From Chlorokybus atmophyticus (taxonomy: Eukaryota; Streptophyta; Chlorokybophyceae; Chlorokybales; Chlorokybaceae), in NCBI GenBank assembly GCA_009103225.1, contig RHPI01000777.1, forward strand, positions 1 through 26,606: a DNA stretch of 26,606 nucleotides, read 5' to 3'. Positions 8,170 through 18,657 of this stretch are shown piece by piece (the stretch's first letter is position 1; each line of letters opens with the position of its first letter). The translations under genes were made by a program, and so were the position numbers. The notes beneath the pieces are model-generated. The model was given only the letters and a program-made list of their open reading frames with translations, did no database searches and was not told where the DNA came from.

Positions 8170-8740
8170 GGAGGAGTTCTTAGGCATGCACCACGGGTTG
8201 ACAAGCTGCGCATGAGTCCGACAGCTAGACTCAATGTTATAGGATAGTTTCATGCGCAAGTCGGCTGCTCAGTTGTGAGTGGACATACTCTCACCACTGC
8301 CCGTACATTGTATATATTGTGGGCTTTTAGGTGCAAGACCAAACAATCAGTCCAAGGTTTGTACAAGCTGCATGGCATGTTAGTGTTGGCTTACGGCAAG
8401 AATTGCCAACTTTTGTCAAATGGCAAGGGTCACATATTAACAGCAGTGTAACGGCAAAGAAACTGCCGGCTATGGCTGTCAGCTGTCCGTAACTACCGGT
8501 TAACGGCCGTCTGTGCACATCGACCAAAGGGTAACTGGTTGACAACTCTCGGCCGGTTAGTGCCACTGACAACCACTTTCGGCCCGCGGCCGTCTGCGTC
8601 AGTCCACTTAAGCCAACGGCAAACCCAACAGTCCAAAAGTAATATATCAGGCAGCAACAGGCAGGCTCAGGCAGGCTCAGGCTCCAGTCAGTCCCTCAGT
8701 CCTTAGTCAGTCACCGTGTAAAATTTGCGACGACACTAGC
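8170..8740. other. Non-coding stretch with ACGGCCG-type short repeats, ending in a putative transposon terminus
   Basis: No gene. It contains the 3' flank of the coiled-coil gene, several short words such as CCGGTTAACGGCCGTC and CGGCCGGTTAG (about 8497-8560), a triple CAGGCAGGCT repeat (about 8651-8682), and at 8701-8736 a motif that matches, inverted, the start of the insert at 13184. Short repeats next to a terminus are typical of DNA transposon subterminal regions. This may be the right end of the element carrying the genes to the left. Confidence 0.45.
8701..8736 (-). repeat. Putative transposon terminus, minus orientation
   Basis: Its reverse complement starts GTGTCGTCGCAAATTTT and continues ACACGGTGACTGAC. 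The plus strand at 13184-13215 has the same sequence apart from a 3-base gap and about four substitutions. Similarity continues weakly for another 30 bases (GAGGGACT). Confidence 0.55.
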
Positions 8741-8897
8741 TGAGCGCGCCTGTCTTGAGCAAGCGCAGTGAGGCTGCGCGTGTGTGATTGCCAGCCTTAG
8801 CAGTGTTGCTCTCGTCGCCTAGGAGAGAATTAAACTTGGTTGCTCGCTGTTTTAAAAAGGTGTCCAGTCAGCGATAGTGATAGCAGCTGGCGCAGCG

Positions 8898-8976
8898 TGT
8901 CACAGCCCACTCGACCACAAAAGACTTGGTGCTTTTATGGTCGATTTGTGGTAATTTAATGTACCTTCCCGTTACA
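8898..8976 (-). repeat. TRIM LTR (3' LTR in element orientation)
   Basis: 79 bp, identical to 9423-9501. On the minus strand it begins TGTAACGGGA, the same first ten bases as the chromovirus LTR in this window. Confidence 0.92.
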
Positions 8977-8990
8977 TTCCCCCCCCACTT
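8977..8990 (-). other. TRIM polypurine tract
   Basis: Minus strand AAGTGGGGGGGGAA directly next to the LTR; the chromovirus tract at 20269-20281 is the same with one fewer G. Confidence 0.8.
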
Positions 8991-9195
8991 AAGAACGCTG
9001 ACGTCCTCGGCAGCTGCCCGGTCAGCTGGGGAATTACCCAAGGGGTTTGTTAGGGTCGGTCACCGGCCCCACAGCCAAGGACCGGCTAATTTAGGCCCAT
9101 ACCGGTCAACGCGCGCATATCGCGCCGCTGCCGGCCCCACAGGTCGCGTCGCCGCGATAGGCAGGTCGCGCCCTGCCGCGCCGACTGAACTGGTC

Positions 9196-9349
9196 AGTTT
9201 GGCGCGACTGCCATTAGGCAAGTCGCGACCCATCGATGATGGCACTTATAAAGTGACCATTTACGATTATTTAGTTTGGCGCGACTGCCATTAGGCAAGT
9301 CGCGACCCATCGATGATGGCAGTTATAAAGTGACCATTTACGATTATTG
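9196..9349. repeat. 77-bp tandem duplication inside the TRIM
   Basis: Copy 1 at 9196-9272 and copy 2 at 9273-9349 match almost perfectly (for example GGCACTTATAAAG against GGCAGTTATAAAG). Confidence 0.9.
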
Positions 9350-9388
9350 GATCGAGAAACAACGACCGCGGAATTCGTGTGCAAGGCA

Positions 9389-9421
9389 GGAATCGAACCC
9401 GGGTCTCAAGCTCCGATACCA
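9389..9421 (-). promoter_or_regulatory. TRIM primer-binding site (initiator Met tRNA type) with adjoining B-box-like sequence
   Basis: On the minus strand, one base inside the LTR, TGGTATCGGAGC (9421-9410) differs at one base from the classic plant PBS TGGTATCAGAGC. A little further on GGGTTCGATTCC (9400-9389) matches the tRNA T-loop/pol III B-box consensus. No full tRNA can be folded here. Confidence 0.8.
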
Positions 9422-9422
9422 A

Positions 9423-9501
9423 TGTCACAGCCCACTCGACCACAAAAGACTTGGTGCTTTTATGGTCGATTTGTGGTAATTTAATGTACCTTCCCGTTAC
9501 A
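9423..9501 (-). repeat. TRIM LTR (5' LTR in element orientation)
   Basis: 79 bp, identical to 8898-8976, followed by the CAGCG duplication at 9502-9506. Confidence 0.92.
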
Positions 9502-9505
9502 CAGC

Positions 9506-12500
9506 GTGTCAATAGACTGGCAGCGCCTTGCTGCCTTGCGGCTGCCAGGGTCGGGCATAAATGCTACAGCGCTCTTTCGGGCTGCGGGCATTCCTCTTCT
9601 CTCGGACAATGCCCCAATGGACATGTCTGCGTCCTTGATTTTAAAGACGGACGCTTCTTGCTGCACAGCAGCAAATGGATGCCGCTCATCCAGCTTTGGC
9701 TGAGCGGCAAGCCTGGAAGTTGAGAGACGGCAATCACTCTCTCTCCTACGACCTCCGGTGCAACCATTACAGCGGCCCTTGCAGGGGTTTCCGCAGGAAA
9801 CTCTCATCACACAAATAAGTTGTTGGAGGAATTCTCATAATTCTCATCACGCTCAGGGGTGTTGCATTTCTTATTGACCACGCATGATCATCCGCACGTT
9901 GCTATAACACATGCTCAATTTGCGGATTGGACCCAGCAGCTGCGCACTCGTGCGTTAGTGTTGAGGTTCTCTTTTACCCAAGAACAGGCAGCAGTCACAG
10001 CTGTGCGCTTAACGTGGCTAGCTAGAGTCTGTTCAAACGAAGAAGCGGGGGAGCTTGGTCTCTTCCACATATCAGCTCATGGGAGAGGAATTTTCAGTGT
10101 GTTTTCTCCTCCAGCGCAGGAGCTTCTTGAGTCTATGCACAAGCCAAACAAGGACGACTTCTTCTGTGCGGTGGGCTTCCAGTGCGTGTCCTTCGATGAG
10201 AGTCACCTTCCACTACTCGCTTTTAGGTTTCCTTTGTGGGAGCAAAGCCCGAGTTGCTTCCTTTTCTGCTCAACCGCTGCAGTAGTATGGGCAGCTTGGA
10301 GAAGCCCTGTCTGCTGGCCGTGGCTCACTTAGTTCGCCACCTCCGCGACACGCTACCGCTTCTCTCAGCGCCAGGTTAGAAGCTGCCCTTGAAGATATCT
10401 TTTAAAATTCACGGTGTGGAAGGGTGTGTTACGACGCCGGTGGACATCCTCAACAGACTCTGCACTTGCTTTCTTTGCAGGAAGCAAGGCCACACTCGCA
10501 ATGCTGGACCGCAACGCACCCGTGGTAAGAACGCACCTCCTCTTGCTATCTCTGCAACGAACCTCCGGCTGAAGCGGGTTGGACCCTGTTAGGCAGATCA
10601 GCAGCAAGGCCCGGGGGCAGCGGTCGAGAGGTCAGTGCTTCACACCTCCTAGGCAACACCCCACTACCTCATGTTGTTGAAGCCCCTATCGCTGCAAGGT
10701 TGGCCACAATACCCCCTCAAGTCCGCTCGCCAGCCATGCGCGCGCAAGCGGGGCAGGCCTCGCGTGGGCCCACGCCTTCGAGCAAGCCCTCAACCTCTCC
10801 TGCTAAACGCACCGTCAGCTCGCCTACTCGTGCACCTGGGCAGGGTATTAAACTCGCGGGGGTGAAGCTAGGAGTACAACTCAAGTAGACCGTAATGCGC
10901 CCAGCAGCGCAGAGGACGGCATCCAATGAGTCCGGTCAAGCGCTTCCCAACAGCTGGCTGCACACAGGCGGGCAACATGAGCTAATGACGATGCAGCAGA
11001 CAGCGCACGCTGCTACAACGCCGTACCTATCAGTAGCATTGATGGGCCAGAGCTCGCCACCCCACTCAACACATACTGCCAAGCCTTTGCAACTGGGCGC
11101 ACCGACGTCGTTTGTCGCCAAAGGACCTGCTGCAGGCAACACACGTGCCGCACTATTGCCATCTTCAGCCCCAGCCTCATTGCCGCTATGAGGGAGCGTT
11201 GAGAGTGTCCCCCCACAATCGCATATGTCTCCCTCGCTCACAATCACTGACCCCCCNNNNNNNNNNNNNNNNNNNNNNNNNNNNNNNNNNNNNNNNNNNN
11301 NNNNNNNNNNNNNNNNNNNNNNNNNNNNNNNNNNNNNNNNNNNNNNNNNNNNNNNNNNNNNNNNNNNNNNNNNNNNNNNNNNNNNNNNNNNNNNNNNNNN
11401 NNNNNNNNNNNNNNNNNNNNNNNNNNNNNNNNNNNNNNNNNNNNNNNNNNNNNNNNNNNNNNNNNNNNNNNNNNNNNNNNNNCCCGCCGTGGTCTCCCCA
11501 ACAAAAAGTTGGTGCGACATTGTTGAGGAGGAGAAGGCTGGCGGTTCCACGCTGCATGAGCTTGCGCCGATGGAAGAGCTCTCTTCGCAAGGTCTTGCAG
11601 CAGCAGGCCCTCCCCTGGCGGACCTCTCCTCGGCTCTTTTTGAGCTGTGCCCGGAGCAGCCAGAGGTATGCGTGGCCCCAGTGTCCAAGCTGCACTTTGT
11701 CCCGGTTGTCACCCACAACTTCCTAGACGATGCGCAGCAGCCCAAGTTGCTGCTGACAGATGTAGGCCAAGCTTCTGGGCTGCAGGTGGCCCCACATGAT
11801 CGCACTCTTCTTCAACAATACTCGCCCGCAGCTGCACTGAGCCAGGCTCTTCGTCGCACGCATAATCAGCTTCATTATCCCCTCAACACCACCACTGAAA
11901 GGATTTGAGCTTGGATTTGCAGTTAACAACGTGGTGGCGGTGCGAGGGAACGGCCCCTGCGCCAGCAATGTTTACATACTGTGCATGCTCTCTGCGCAAA
12001 AAGGCCAGTGCTCCCCACGAGTGAGGCTGCAAAATGGAGCAAGCTAGATGAATGGGGTGAGCACATCTCCTCGCAGCGCAGTGCACCAGGATCATTGGTA
12101 CCGCAGCTGTGGCATTCCTTACTTGAGTGGCGAGCACGGCTTAAGGACGACGATCTACCATCCTCTCCTTTGCCCATGTTGCCTGCTAATACACTCTCCC
12201 CCGTTGCGCACGGGTCCACACTTGTCCAGCGCAGTTCGGTGGTTGGTGGTTAAACGGATGTTCAAGACTTCAACGTCACCGTAGTCCGGGCCTTCGCAAG
12301 CCTCCCCTCAGCCTTCTCCAGGCGTGGGCTCTCGGCCTCGTATACAATCACCATCCCAGATTTCTACTAGAGTATAGCACGGGCGCCAGCGCTTGTTCTC
12401 CGTTGCGCTGCAGGGAGTTGGTGGATGGGTGTACACGGGCCAAGCACTATTGCGGGGTCTCATTGCGGGAAACTCCTCCTGGAGAGCTCCCTTCTCCCTT

Positions 12501-12945
12501 CCGTGCATAGCCCCATTGCCTGTGCCGGTGCCGGAGGAGCACATCTGCAGCATGCTCGCTTAGCAGCTGAGCGTCCCCTCTCCAGCACACTGGTCGTTGT
12601 GGGAGGAGGCAAGCAGCCTCATCGCCTCTGCACTGGGCACGCAGCATCCACTCGGGGTTTGGGTCTTGTTCAATTCTTGAAAGTGCGGCCTCGGGTGCGC
12701 TGAACAGCGGGATACAGGCGGACGTGTTGTGGATGGACCTCGCCATGCTCGCCGGTTTGATTGGTGGCTTAGATAGCCTGCTCGATGCGCAGTCTCTGCA
12801 GGTGTGGGCGACATCTCGCAGCCAACTGCACCACCTCGGGCACTTACTAGCCGGTGTGGACGCCTCCCTGCTTCAAGAATTGCAACATGATCACGCGGGG
12901 CGCACGCCGGTTCCCCTGCTCTCTCTCCTCGGTCTTTCTCAATAG
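9506..12945 (+). pseudogene. LINE ORF1 (gag-like RNA-binding protein), broken, with assembly gap
   Basis: In plant L1 elements ORF1 encodes the RNA-binding protein of the RNP. Here 9841-10332 reads as a DUF4283-like region ending in AFRFPLWEQ, close to the PFPVWV motif of that family. At about 10470-10505 CFLCRKQGHTRN resembles a CCHC zinc knuckle whose last Cys is replaced. A long Pro/Ser/Ala-rich part follows, including an SPTKSWCDIVEEE segment after the gap (11500-11535), and the last open piece ends at a TAG at 12943-12945. The reading frame changes several times and contains stops (for example TGA 9701-9703), so it is a pseudogene. The N-terminal limit is uncertain. Confidence 0.6.
11257..11482. 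other. Assembly gap of 226 N
   Basis: Run of N inside LINE ORF1; open frames crossing it are not meaningful. Confidence 1.
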
Positions 12946-12959
12946 GTTCATCCCACCCT

Positions 12960-13183
12960 ATGCGTCCTTTTCAACTTGCTCCATGGAATGTTTGCAGGTC
13001 TGCATGGGCAGCGCCGCGCCTTTAACATGAGCAAGCGCAACCTCCTATTGTCCACGCTTCGGGCGTTAAGAGGCCGCCCTAACCAAGTGGTGCTACTGTA
13101 AGAGACAAAGTTAACCTTCTCTAGCGCGGATTGCTGGCTGCGAAAATTTATGGCGTTGGAAGTCGGTGTGGGCTCCGTTGAAA
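12960..13183 (+). pseudogene. LINE ORF2, 5' part: start of AP-type endonuclease domain
   Basis: ATG 12960 begins a frame containing APWNVCR, like the WNVRG motif at the start of L1 endonucleases. After a frameshift near 13020, frame 1 reads MSKRNLLLSTLRALRG and ends in VVLL-stop-ETKL. The expected motif is LQETKL, so the TAA at 13099-13101 stands where a Gln codon is normal. The domain stops abruptly near 13184, where a foreign sequence begins, and resumes near 22538. Confidence 0.7.
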
Positions 13184-13215
13184 GTGTCGCAAATTTTGCA
13201 CGATGACTGACCAGG
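13184..13215 (+). repeat. Putative left terminus of the insert
   Basis: GTGTCGCAAATTTTGCACGA followed by TGACTGACCAGG; counterpart of the inverted copy at 8701-8736. Confidence 0.55.
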
Positions 13216-13702
13216 AACAGAGGGACTAACGGCTGCCTTACCTTACTGACCTTATTTGACCCTGAAAACTTAGGCCATAAAGGGACTGAGTGGACTGCCG
13301 GTGTATGTTGTGGAACATAATCAACCGCCGATGGCCTATCGTACATTATTGTGGACTGCTGCCTGCCTGTTATGATCTACTTGTAATTTATGTTGACGGC
13401 CGACCGCCGATTGTACCGCACCCGTGGCGGCGACCTACTTGTTTTGGCAATAAAGTCACCTCTCATTCCTAATGGCGACAAATGATGCCGAACATTCACG
13501 TGGTTAATACGGCCAACCGCCGATCATATAGCACTTACGACGGCGATGTATCATAAATTGCAAGCGAGTGACTTATCAGTCCCAACTTAGGGACGAGTGG
13601 TGGCGGTGAGTTGGGGCATCTACCAGTATATGATACGATGGTACGTTTGTCCATTGTTATGGTACAGCGGTAACATCATTATGGTACCATTGTATTGATA
13701 AT
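13216..13702. other. Non-coding left arm of the insert
   Basis: No gene. It contains CCGCCGAT/GGCGGCGAC words, a CAATAAAG at about 13448 and, from about 13630, several ATGGTAC and GTACCAT words leading into the palindromes. Confidence 0.5.
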
Positions 13703-13743
13703 CGTACCATTATAATGGTACGTAAGTACCATTATAATGGTAC
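13703..13743. repeat. Two tandem GTACCATTATAATGGTAC palindromes forming the chromovirus target
   Basis: Perfect palindromes at 13703-13722 and 13726-13743, spaced 22 bases, followed by the duplicated GTAAG. A third, imperfect copy (20812-20829) resumes on the other side of the chromovirus, so the original site was a run of at least three 22-bp units. Confidence 0.9.
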
Positions 13744-13748
13744 GTAAG

Positions 13749-14274
13749 TGTAACGGGAGCAATGATAATAGGGGTATTATTGCTACCTAAATAACACATT
13801 TTGTATGAATAAGTATTTAAATATGCTTATTTATACCTCTTTTTTACGGTTCCTCGCTTACTAAAGGCTATGATGCTTTATCATAGCTTAAATAAGTCCC
13901 AATGGGTGTAGAACCGCTTATTCAAGCCTATTTAGTGTCACATTTGATATAATGTGATTACTATCTCGTTAGGTACCTTACGATAGGTATCTTTGGATAG
14001 GTACCTTATCGATAAGTACCTTATCTGAGCTGTGATTGGCTCACGCTAGATTTCCTAACTACCCTATCTGTAGGGTCGATGTCCAGTTGTGAGTTTATTA
14101 TCGAGAGGTATATAATTGATATACTCTTGATATAAAAGGTCACATCAATCTGATGTGGGGACTTTCAGTTCTCTGCTCAGTGGCGGCCACGCCGTTGAAA
14201 GGCTTGTCATAGGCGGTGTGGGTGTTGGGGTAGAGGATTGAAGGGGCATCACCGGCGACGGTGGTGCTGTTACA
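13749..14274 (+). repeat. Chromovirus 5' LTR
   Basis: 526 bp, TGTAACGGGA...TGTTACA. Contains several GGTACCTTA words (about 13971-14015), a possible TATA box TATAAAA at 14131-14137, and TATATAATT just upstream at about 14110. Confidence 0.95.
14131..14137 (+). promoter_or_regulatory. Probable TATA box of the chromovirus LTR
   Basis: TATAAAA followed by GGTCAC, conserved in the 3' LTR at 20664-20670; it lies about 140 bases before the LTR end. Confidence 0.5.
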
Positions 14275-15200
14275 TTAGTAACCAGGCGCTGGGGGGTGAC
14301 GTGGGTACTTATAGGGGGCGGCGACCTGCTTTCGGCCAATCAGAAGGCGTCGGCGGCGGCCTTTTATTCGTCCACGCAGCCCAAGCTTCAAGTTCGCTTC
14401 CCTGCGCTACCTCCACGTTGAAGCCACCTATTAAAGAGGCGGCCTCTCCACGTGTAAGATACCATCACACACGTCGGTGACTTGCCTGCTTGCCTGCTTG
14501 TCAGCTGCTTGCCAGGTGCTTGCCAGGTGCACGTGTGTACACACAGTAACTTGCCAGTGCACTGTCATTGCTTGCAGTAATTGCCTGTCATTGCATGCGG
14601 TGATTGCGGCTTGCTAGTGTGTCATCACTGTTTGTCACACTTAGTGCACTATCATTGCTTGCAGTGATTGCCTATCATTGCATGCGGTGATTGCTTGTCA
14701 TTGTGCTTGCCAGTGCATGTCACAATTAGTCATCGTACGGCTTGCCTGTTGCATGCCTGTGGCTTGCCTGTTGCATGCCTGTGACGTACCTGTGACCTGC
14801 CAGCGGCTTGGCCGTGTCGTTTGACCCAGGTCCGTAAGTTCCAAACCAAACTGTTCCCAAACCCTCCCCCTTTGGCTTCGGCCTGGAGATCAGGACTTGG
14901 TTAGGACAGTTGTGGGGAGGTTCTAGGACAATCTGTTCCCAAACCCTGTTAGTCTGAAACCCTCCCCCTCTGGCTTCGGCCTGGAGATTGGGACTTGGTT
15001 GAGGCTAACACAGGGTTAGGACATTCTGGTCCCACTCAGACTTGTTCTGTTTGGTGACACTCCAGATCCACCCTGCCTATTTTTGGACTGGTTTGGACTC
15101 TGTTTGGGACTTTAACAACTTGGGGTCATCTTGATCCTCTCGTTAAACCTGGTCCATTGGTGAGGTTCTCACCATCCCATTCTGCCTGTATTGCAGACAA
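14275..15200 (+). other. Chromovirus leader with internal repeats and a poorly matching primer-binding site
   Basis: The bases after the LTR (TTAGTAACCAGGCGC) do not give a standard PBS, though TAGTAACC could be a mutated TGG-type site. A 43-bp repeat occurs at 14565-14607 and 14652-14694 (two mismatches) and a 44-bp repeat at 14859-14902 and 14957-15000 (three mismatches). The stretch 14480-14530 is made of TTGCCTGCT/TTGCCAGGTGC units. No ORF of note. Confidence 0.6.
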
Positions 15201-16374
15201 ATGGAAGAAAACTCGGTGCCCACTCCAAAAGGGGAGAGCTCGGAAAAAGAGCAACCTTCCCGTGAGGAGGAATTTCCATCCATGGAAGATATTCCGAATC
15301 CGGATGATGCACCTGATGAGTCTCAAGCTGCCAAAGCTGCGGAAGCTTCAGTGGATGATAGATCACCTTCTATATTCCCTGAGTTTTCTATTCGCATGAC
15401 ACAGCAGGACTTGATGGAGCATTTTCTTTGCACCTATGATCAGGACCCTCGTGAGGCAATTGTCTCATTCGTGAACTTTCTCTTCCTTTTAGCAGAAAAA
15501 GTTTCAAAGCTCACCACCTTTATGGGGCGAGATTGGGAGGGGTAGATGGGTGAAGGCAAACGTGTTCTGAACATGATCGAGCGTCTTCAACATAACTAAC
15601 GGTGGTCCACCTGTTCAAGCACTTGCTCGTCCTGCCGAGTTTGTTCCCAACAAGCAAGCGGCCATCTTCGACTGGCTTGTGAAGTTGCGACACTATGTCA
15701 ACTCCCTTCACATTTCTGAGGAGGGGAAGTTGCGTGTAGCTGAGTTGCTTCCGAACGATGCCCTTGCAGAGTGGTATCGCCGTAAGCAACGTGATGTGAA
15801 CCTCGGGCGGGAAGTAAATCAGTTGTGCTCTTTCATGGAGCAGCGCTATGGTGGCGCAGATCCTGCCCAGGTTGCTCGCAACCAGCTGCACAACCTGTGT
15901 CAGAACGGGCGTCCGGTTCAGCAGTATATCCAGGATTTTCCGTCGTTTGTCAGCAAGATCAATGCTGGCAAACTACCTATCAGTGATGCTGATCAGCTGG
16001 ATATGTTCAGGCGTGGCTTGGACACAGATCTCGTGCAGCATGTGGCCGTCAACCCCGCGAGTTTGCAAGAGTGGGCCTCGACGGATTTACCAATGCTGAT
16101 GCAGATGGTTGCTGCTGTGGACAGTGTAAAGCGCTCTCACGCAAACATGCAAACCACGGCAAAAGAGGCAGCCCCGGTTTTAGCTGCAAAGCGCCCGGCC
16201 ACTGACAACAAACCTTTTGTGAAACAGGCGAAACCATCTCATCCTGCTAGCCCCTACAACGCGGCCAAATCCATCATCACTTGCAGTTTCTGCAAGAAGA
16301 CAGGTCATGGGGAGGCTAAGTGCTATGCAAAACAGAATGCACAGAAGGCCAAGCAGCAGAGAGACAAGAAATAG
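15201..16374 (+). pseudogene. gag: Chromovirus gag, broken
   Basis: Gag forms the virus-like particle that packages element RNA. ATG 15201 starts an acidic N-terminus that runs to a TAG at 15543-15545. After a second stop and a frameshift near 15590 the frame is open to TAG 16372-16374 and contains a Retrotrans_gag-like helical region (WYRRKQRD, QYIQDFPSFVSKI) and a zinc knuckle CSFCKKTGHGEAKC (about 16285-16326) with correct C-x2-C-x4-H-x4-C spacing, followed by a basic tail. Confidence 0.88.
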
Positions 16375-16504
16375 GAATTGTCCGTGGTTGGTAGCTTAGT
16401 CGAGCAGAACGACTTTAAAAACTCTGTAATTCTTGATAAAGTTTCCCCTCTTTGTGATGTATCAGATGTATGGATTGATATGAGCACACCATTTGTGTTG
16501 AGAA

Positions 16505-17236
16505 ATGCAAATTGGTGTTTTAATCAATGTTCCATTCTCTGAATTAGTAACTGCTGTTAAGCACTTACACGAGTTGCAACTACAACATGCTGTCACTGCA
16601 TGTGTAGTTATCCCTCGATATCATGGCCCGTGGTCGCGATTGTTGAAAGGGGGAGAAGTAATCATGCAACTCTCACGCAAAGATACAGGAGCTTCACCAT
16701 TGCAAGTGATCTTTATCAAGTCTGCTACCAATCACGGCACTCCGACATTAGCTACATTTGATGGTCACTCAGTGCCACTCAAATGGAGATTTGAGAGTCA
16801 ACTTATGGGTACACCATGTACAGCATTGATTGATACTGGTGCAAACCATAACTTTGTTGAACATGCTTGGGTGAAACGTAATAACAATCCTTTTACACCA
16901 GTCACATCATATGTACGTGCTGCTGGTTCCACTCTCAATGCAATGGGAGAGGTAAAAGGGCGTTTTGTTATTAATGGCCATAAAACCCGACCAGCCTTCA
17001 TCGTGGTGGATATTGGTATCCCCGGGGTGGATGTTGTTTTAGGGGAACAATGGCACACTGAAGCAGGTTTACAATTGGACTCTCGAGCCAATACGTGCAC
17101 CTTTCGTAAAGGGAAACGTAGGATGACTTTAACAGCATCTGTACTCGCACGAATACCTCGCAATAATGTTCCGCTCCTCTCTGCTATGCAATTGAAACGT
17201 TGCATGCGTAAACGTGAGGAGGTATACTATACCTAG
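16505..17236 (+). pseudogene. Chromovirus aspartic protease region
   Basis: ATG 16505 to TAG 17234-17236. The catalytic signature ALIDTGANHNFV (about 16824-16859) is intact, followed by VVLGEQWH, which fits the ILG-x-x-W segment of Ty3/gypsy proteases. It should cleave Gag-Pol after assembly. The frame ends in a short TACTATACCTAG duplication before the RT region, so the polyprotein is interrupted here. Confidence 0.85.
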
Positions 17237-17273
17237 TACTATACCTAGTAGTACTTACTGCACTTACGACAGG

Positions 17274-18657
17274 TGGAAACACCTGCTGAACAGGCTATCA
17301 GTGACCATGTGGTGCAGTCACTTACGGAACAATACGCAGATGTATTCTAGGATGAACTCTCAGAGTTGCCTCCGATCGAAACATACATCATACCATTCCG
17401 TTAGAGGAGGGGGCAAAGCCACCTTGGCGGCCTATATACAGGCTAAGTCCCTTAGAACACGCGGAGATGGAAAAACAGCTCAAAGAATTATTGGACAAAG
17501 GTTTAATAACAAAGAGCATATCTCCTTTTGGTGCACCAATTTTGTTTGTGCCCAAAACAAAATGGCAAGCTACGCATGTGTATTGATTACCGTGCGTTGA
17601 ACAAGGTCACTGTGAAAAACAGATACCCTTTGCCTCGGATTGATGATTTGTTTGATAAGCTGTCAGGTGCAACAGTGTTCAGCACGCTGGATTTGACCAG
17701 TGGTTATCATTAAATCAAAATCCACCCGTCGGATATACAAAAAACTGCATTTCGCACCCCACTAGGACACTTTGAGTATAAAGTGTTACCATTTGGGTTA
17801 ACAAATGCACCGGCTACATTTCAGACAGCAATGAACGCGGTATTTGCTTATGAATTGTACAAGGTTGTACTGGTATATCTAGACGACATTATTGTGTTCA
17901 GCAAAACCCGGGAGGACCACTACAAACATGTGGAATTGGTTCTAGCTAAATTACGCGAACACAAATTCTATGCCAACCTGTCCAAATGCAACTTTGCAAA
18001 GGATGAACTACCCTTTTAGGGCATGTGATTGGCAAAGAAGGATTGAAACCAGATCCTCAAAAGGTGTGTGCGGTAAAGGATTGGCCACCACCTAAAGATG
18101 TACATCAGTTACGTGCTTTCTTGGGGCTAGCCAATTATTTCCGCAAGTTCATGCGAGCATACTCTGGCATGGCAAATCCTTTAACATCTTTACTAAGAAA
18201 AGATGTTAAATTCGTGTGGACGGAGGCACACAAGGTTGCTTTTACACGCATTAAAGATGCATTAACGCAAGCCCCTGTGTTAGCCTTTCCCGACCACACC
18301 AAGCCTTTTGTGGTGATCAGTGATGCTTCCACCATTGGGTGTGGGGCAGTCCTTCTACAGGATGACAGAGCATGTGCATATGAAAGCAGAAAGTTCATTC
18401 CTGCTGAACGTAATTACACAACCATTGAGCAGGAATTGCTCGGGGTGGTGCACGCGCTGCGCACATGGCGTTGCTACTTGGAAGGGGTGGAGTTTTCAGT
18501 GATTACTAGTAGTACTGATCACAACCCGCTCACATTCTTTCATACGCAACAAAATCTGTCGAGGCGGCAAGCTAGGTGGAATGAATTCATTTCTCGTTTC
18601 ACTTTCACTTAGCAATACCGTCCGGGTCGCACCAATGTGGCGGATCCACTAAGTCGC
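17274..18657 (+). pseudogene. Chromovirus reverse transcriptase and RNase H, broken
   Basis: Motifs in order: KPPWRPIYRLSP (about 17415-17450), [26 protein letters not shown]-stop-IKIHP, LPFGLTNAPATFQ and the catalytic YLDD (17876-17887). RNase H follows with ISDASTIGCGAV (about 18316) and TIEQELLGV. Stops: TAG 17348-17350 (Trp expected), TAA 17711-17713 (Gln expected in YHQI) and TAG 18610-18612 (Trp expected before QYRPG). Frameshifts lie near 17375, 17560 and 18017. The active-site residues themselves are preserved. Confidence 0.93.

Larger units (their letters stand above)
8898..9501 (-). mobile_element. TRIM (terminal-repeat retrotransposon in miniature), complete
   Basis: Two identical 79-bp terminal repeats (8898-8976 and 9423-9501) with TG...CA ends flank a 446-bp non-coding core. 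A 5-bp target duplication CAGCG occurs at 8893-8897 and 9502-9506. A primer-binding site and purine tract on the minus strand set its orientation. With no coding capacity it must rely on proteins from another element. Identical repeats suggest recent insertion into the older LINE. Confidence 0.92.

Noticed and set aside
9389-9421. tRNA gene
   Set aside because: Only a T-arm-like block and a PBS; no acceptor, D or anticodon arm can be placed.
10936-11805. Long minus-strand open frame across the N gap
   Set aside because: Open only because N stretches contain no stop; the plus strand reads as LINE ORF1.
13185-13481. Solo LTR with TGTCG...CGACA ends
   Set aside because: The ends pair nicely, but the flanking five bases are not duplicated and the left edge matches a motif at 8701-8736 that lacks the rest of such an LTR.
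14275-14289. Standard tRNA primer-binding site in the chromovirus
   Set aside because: TTAGTAACCAGGCGC does not match a common PBS well enough to call; left as a possible mutated site.
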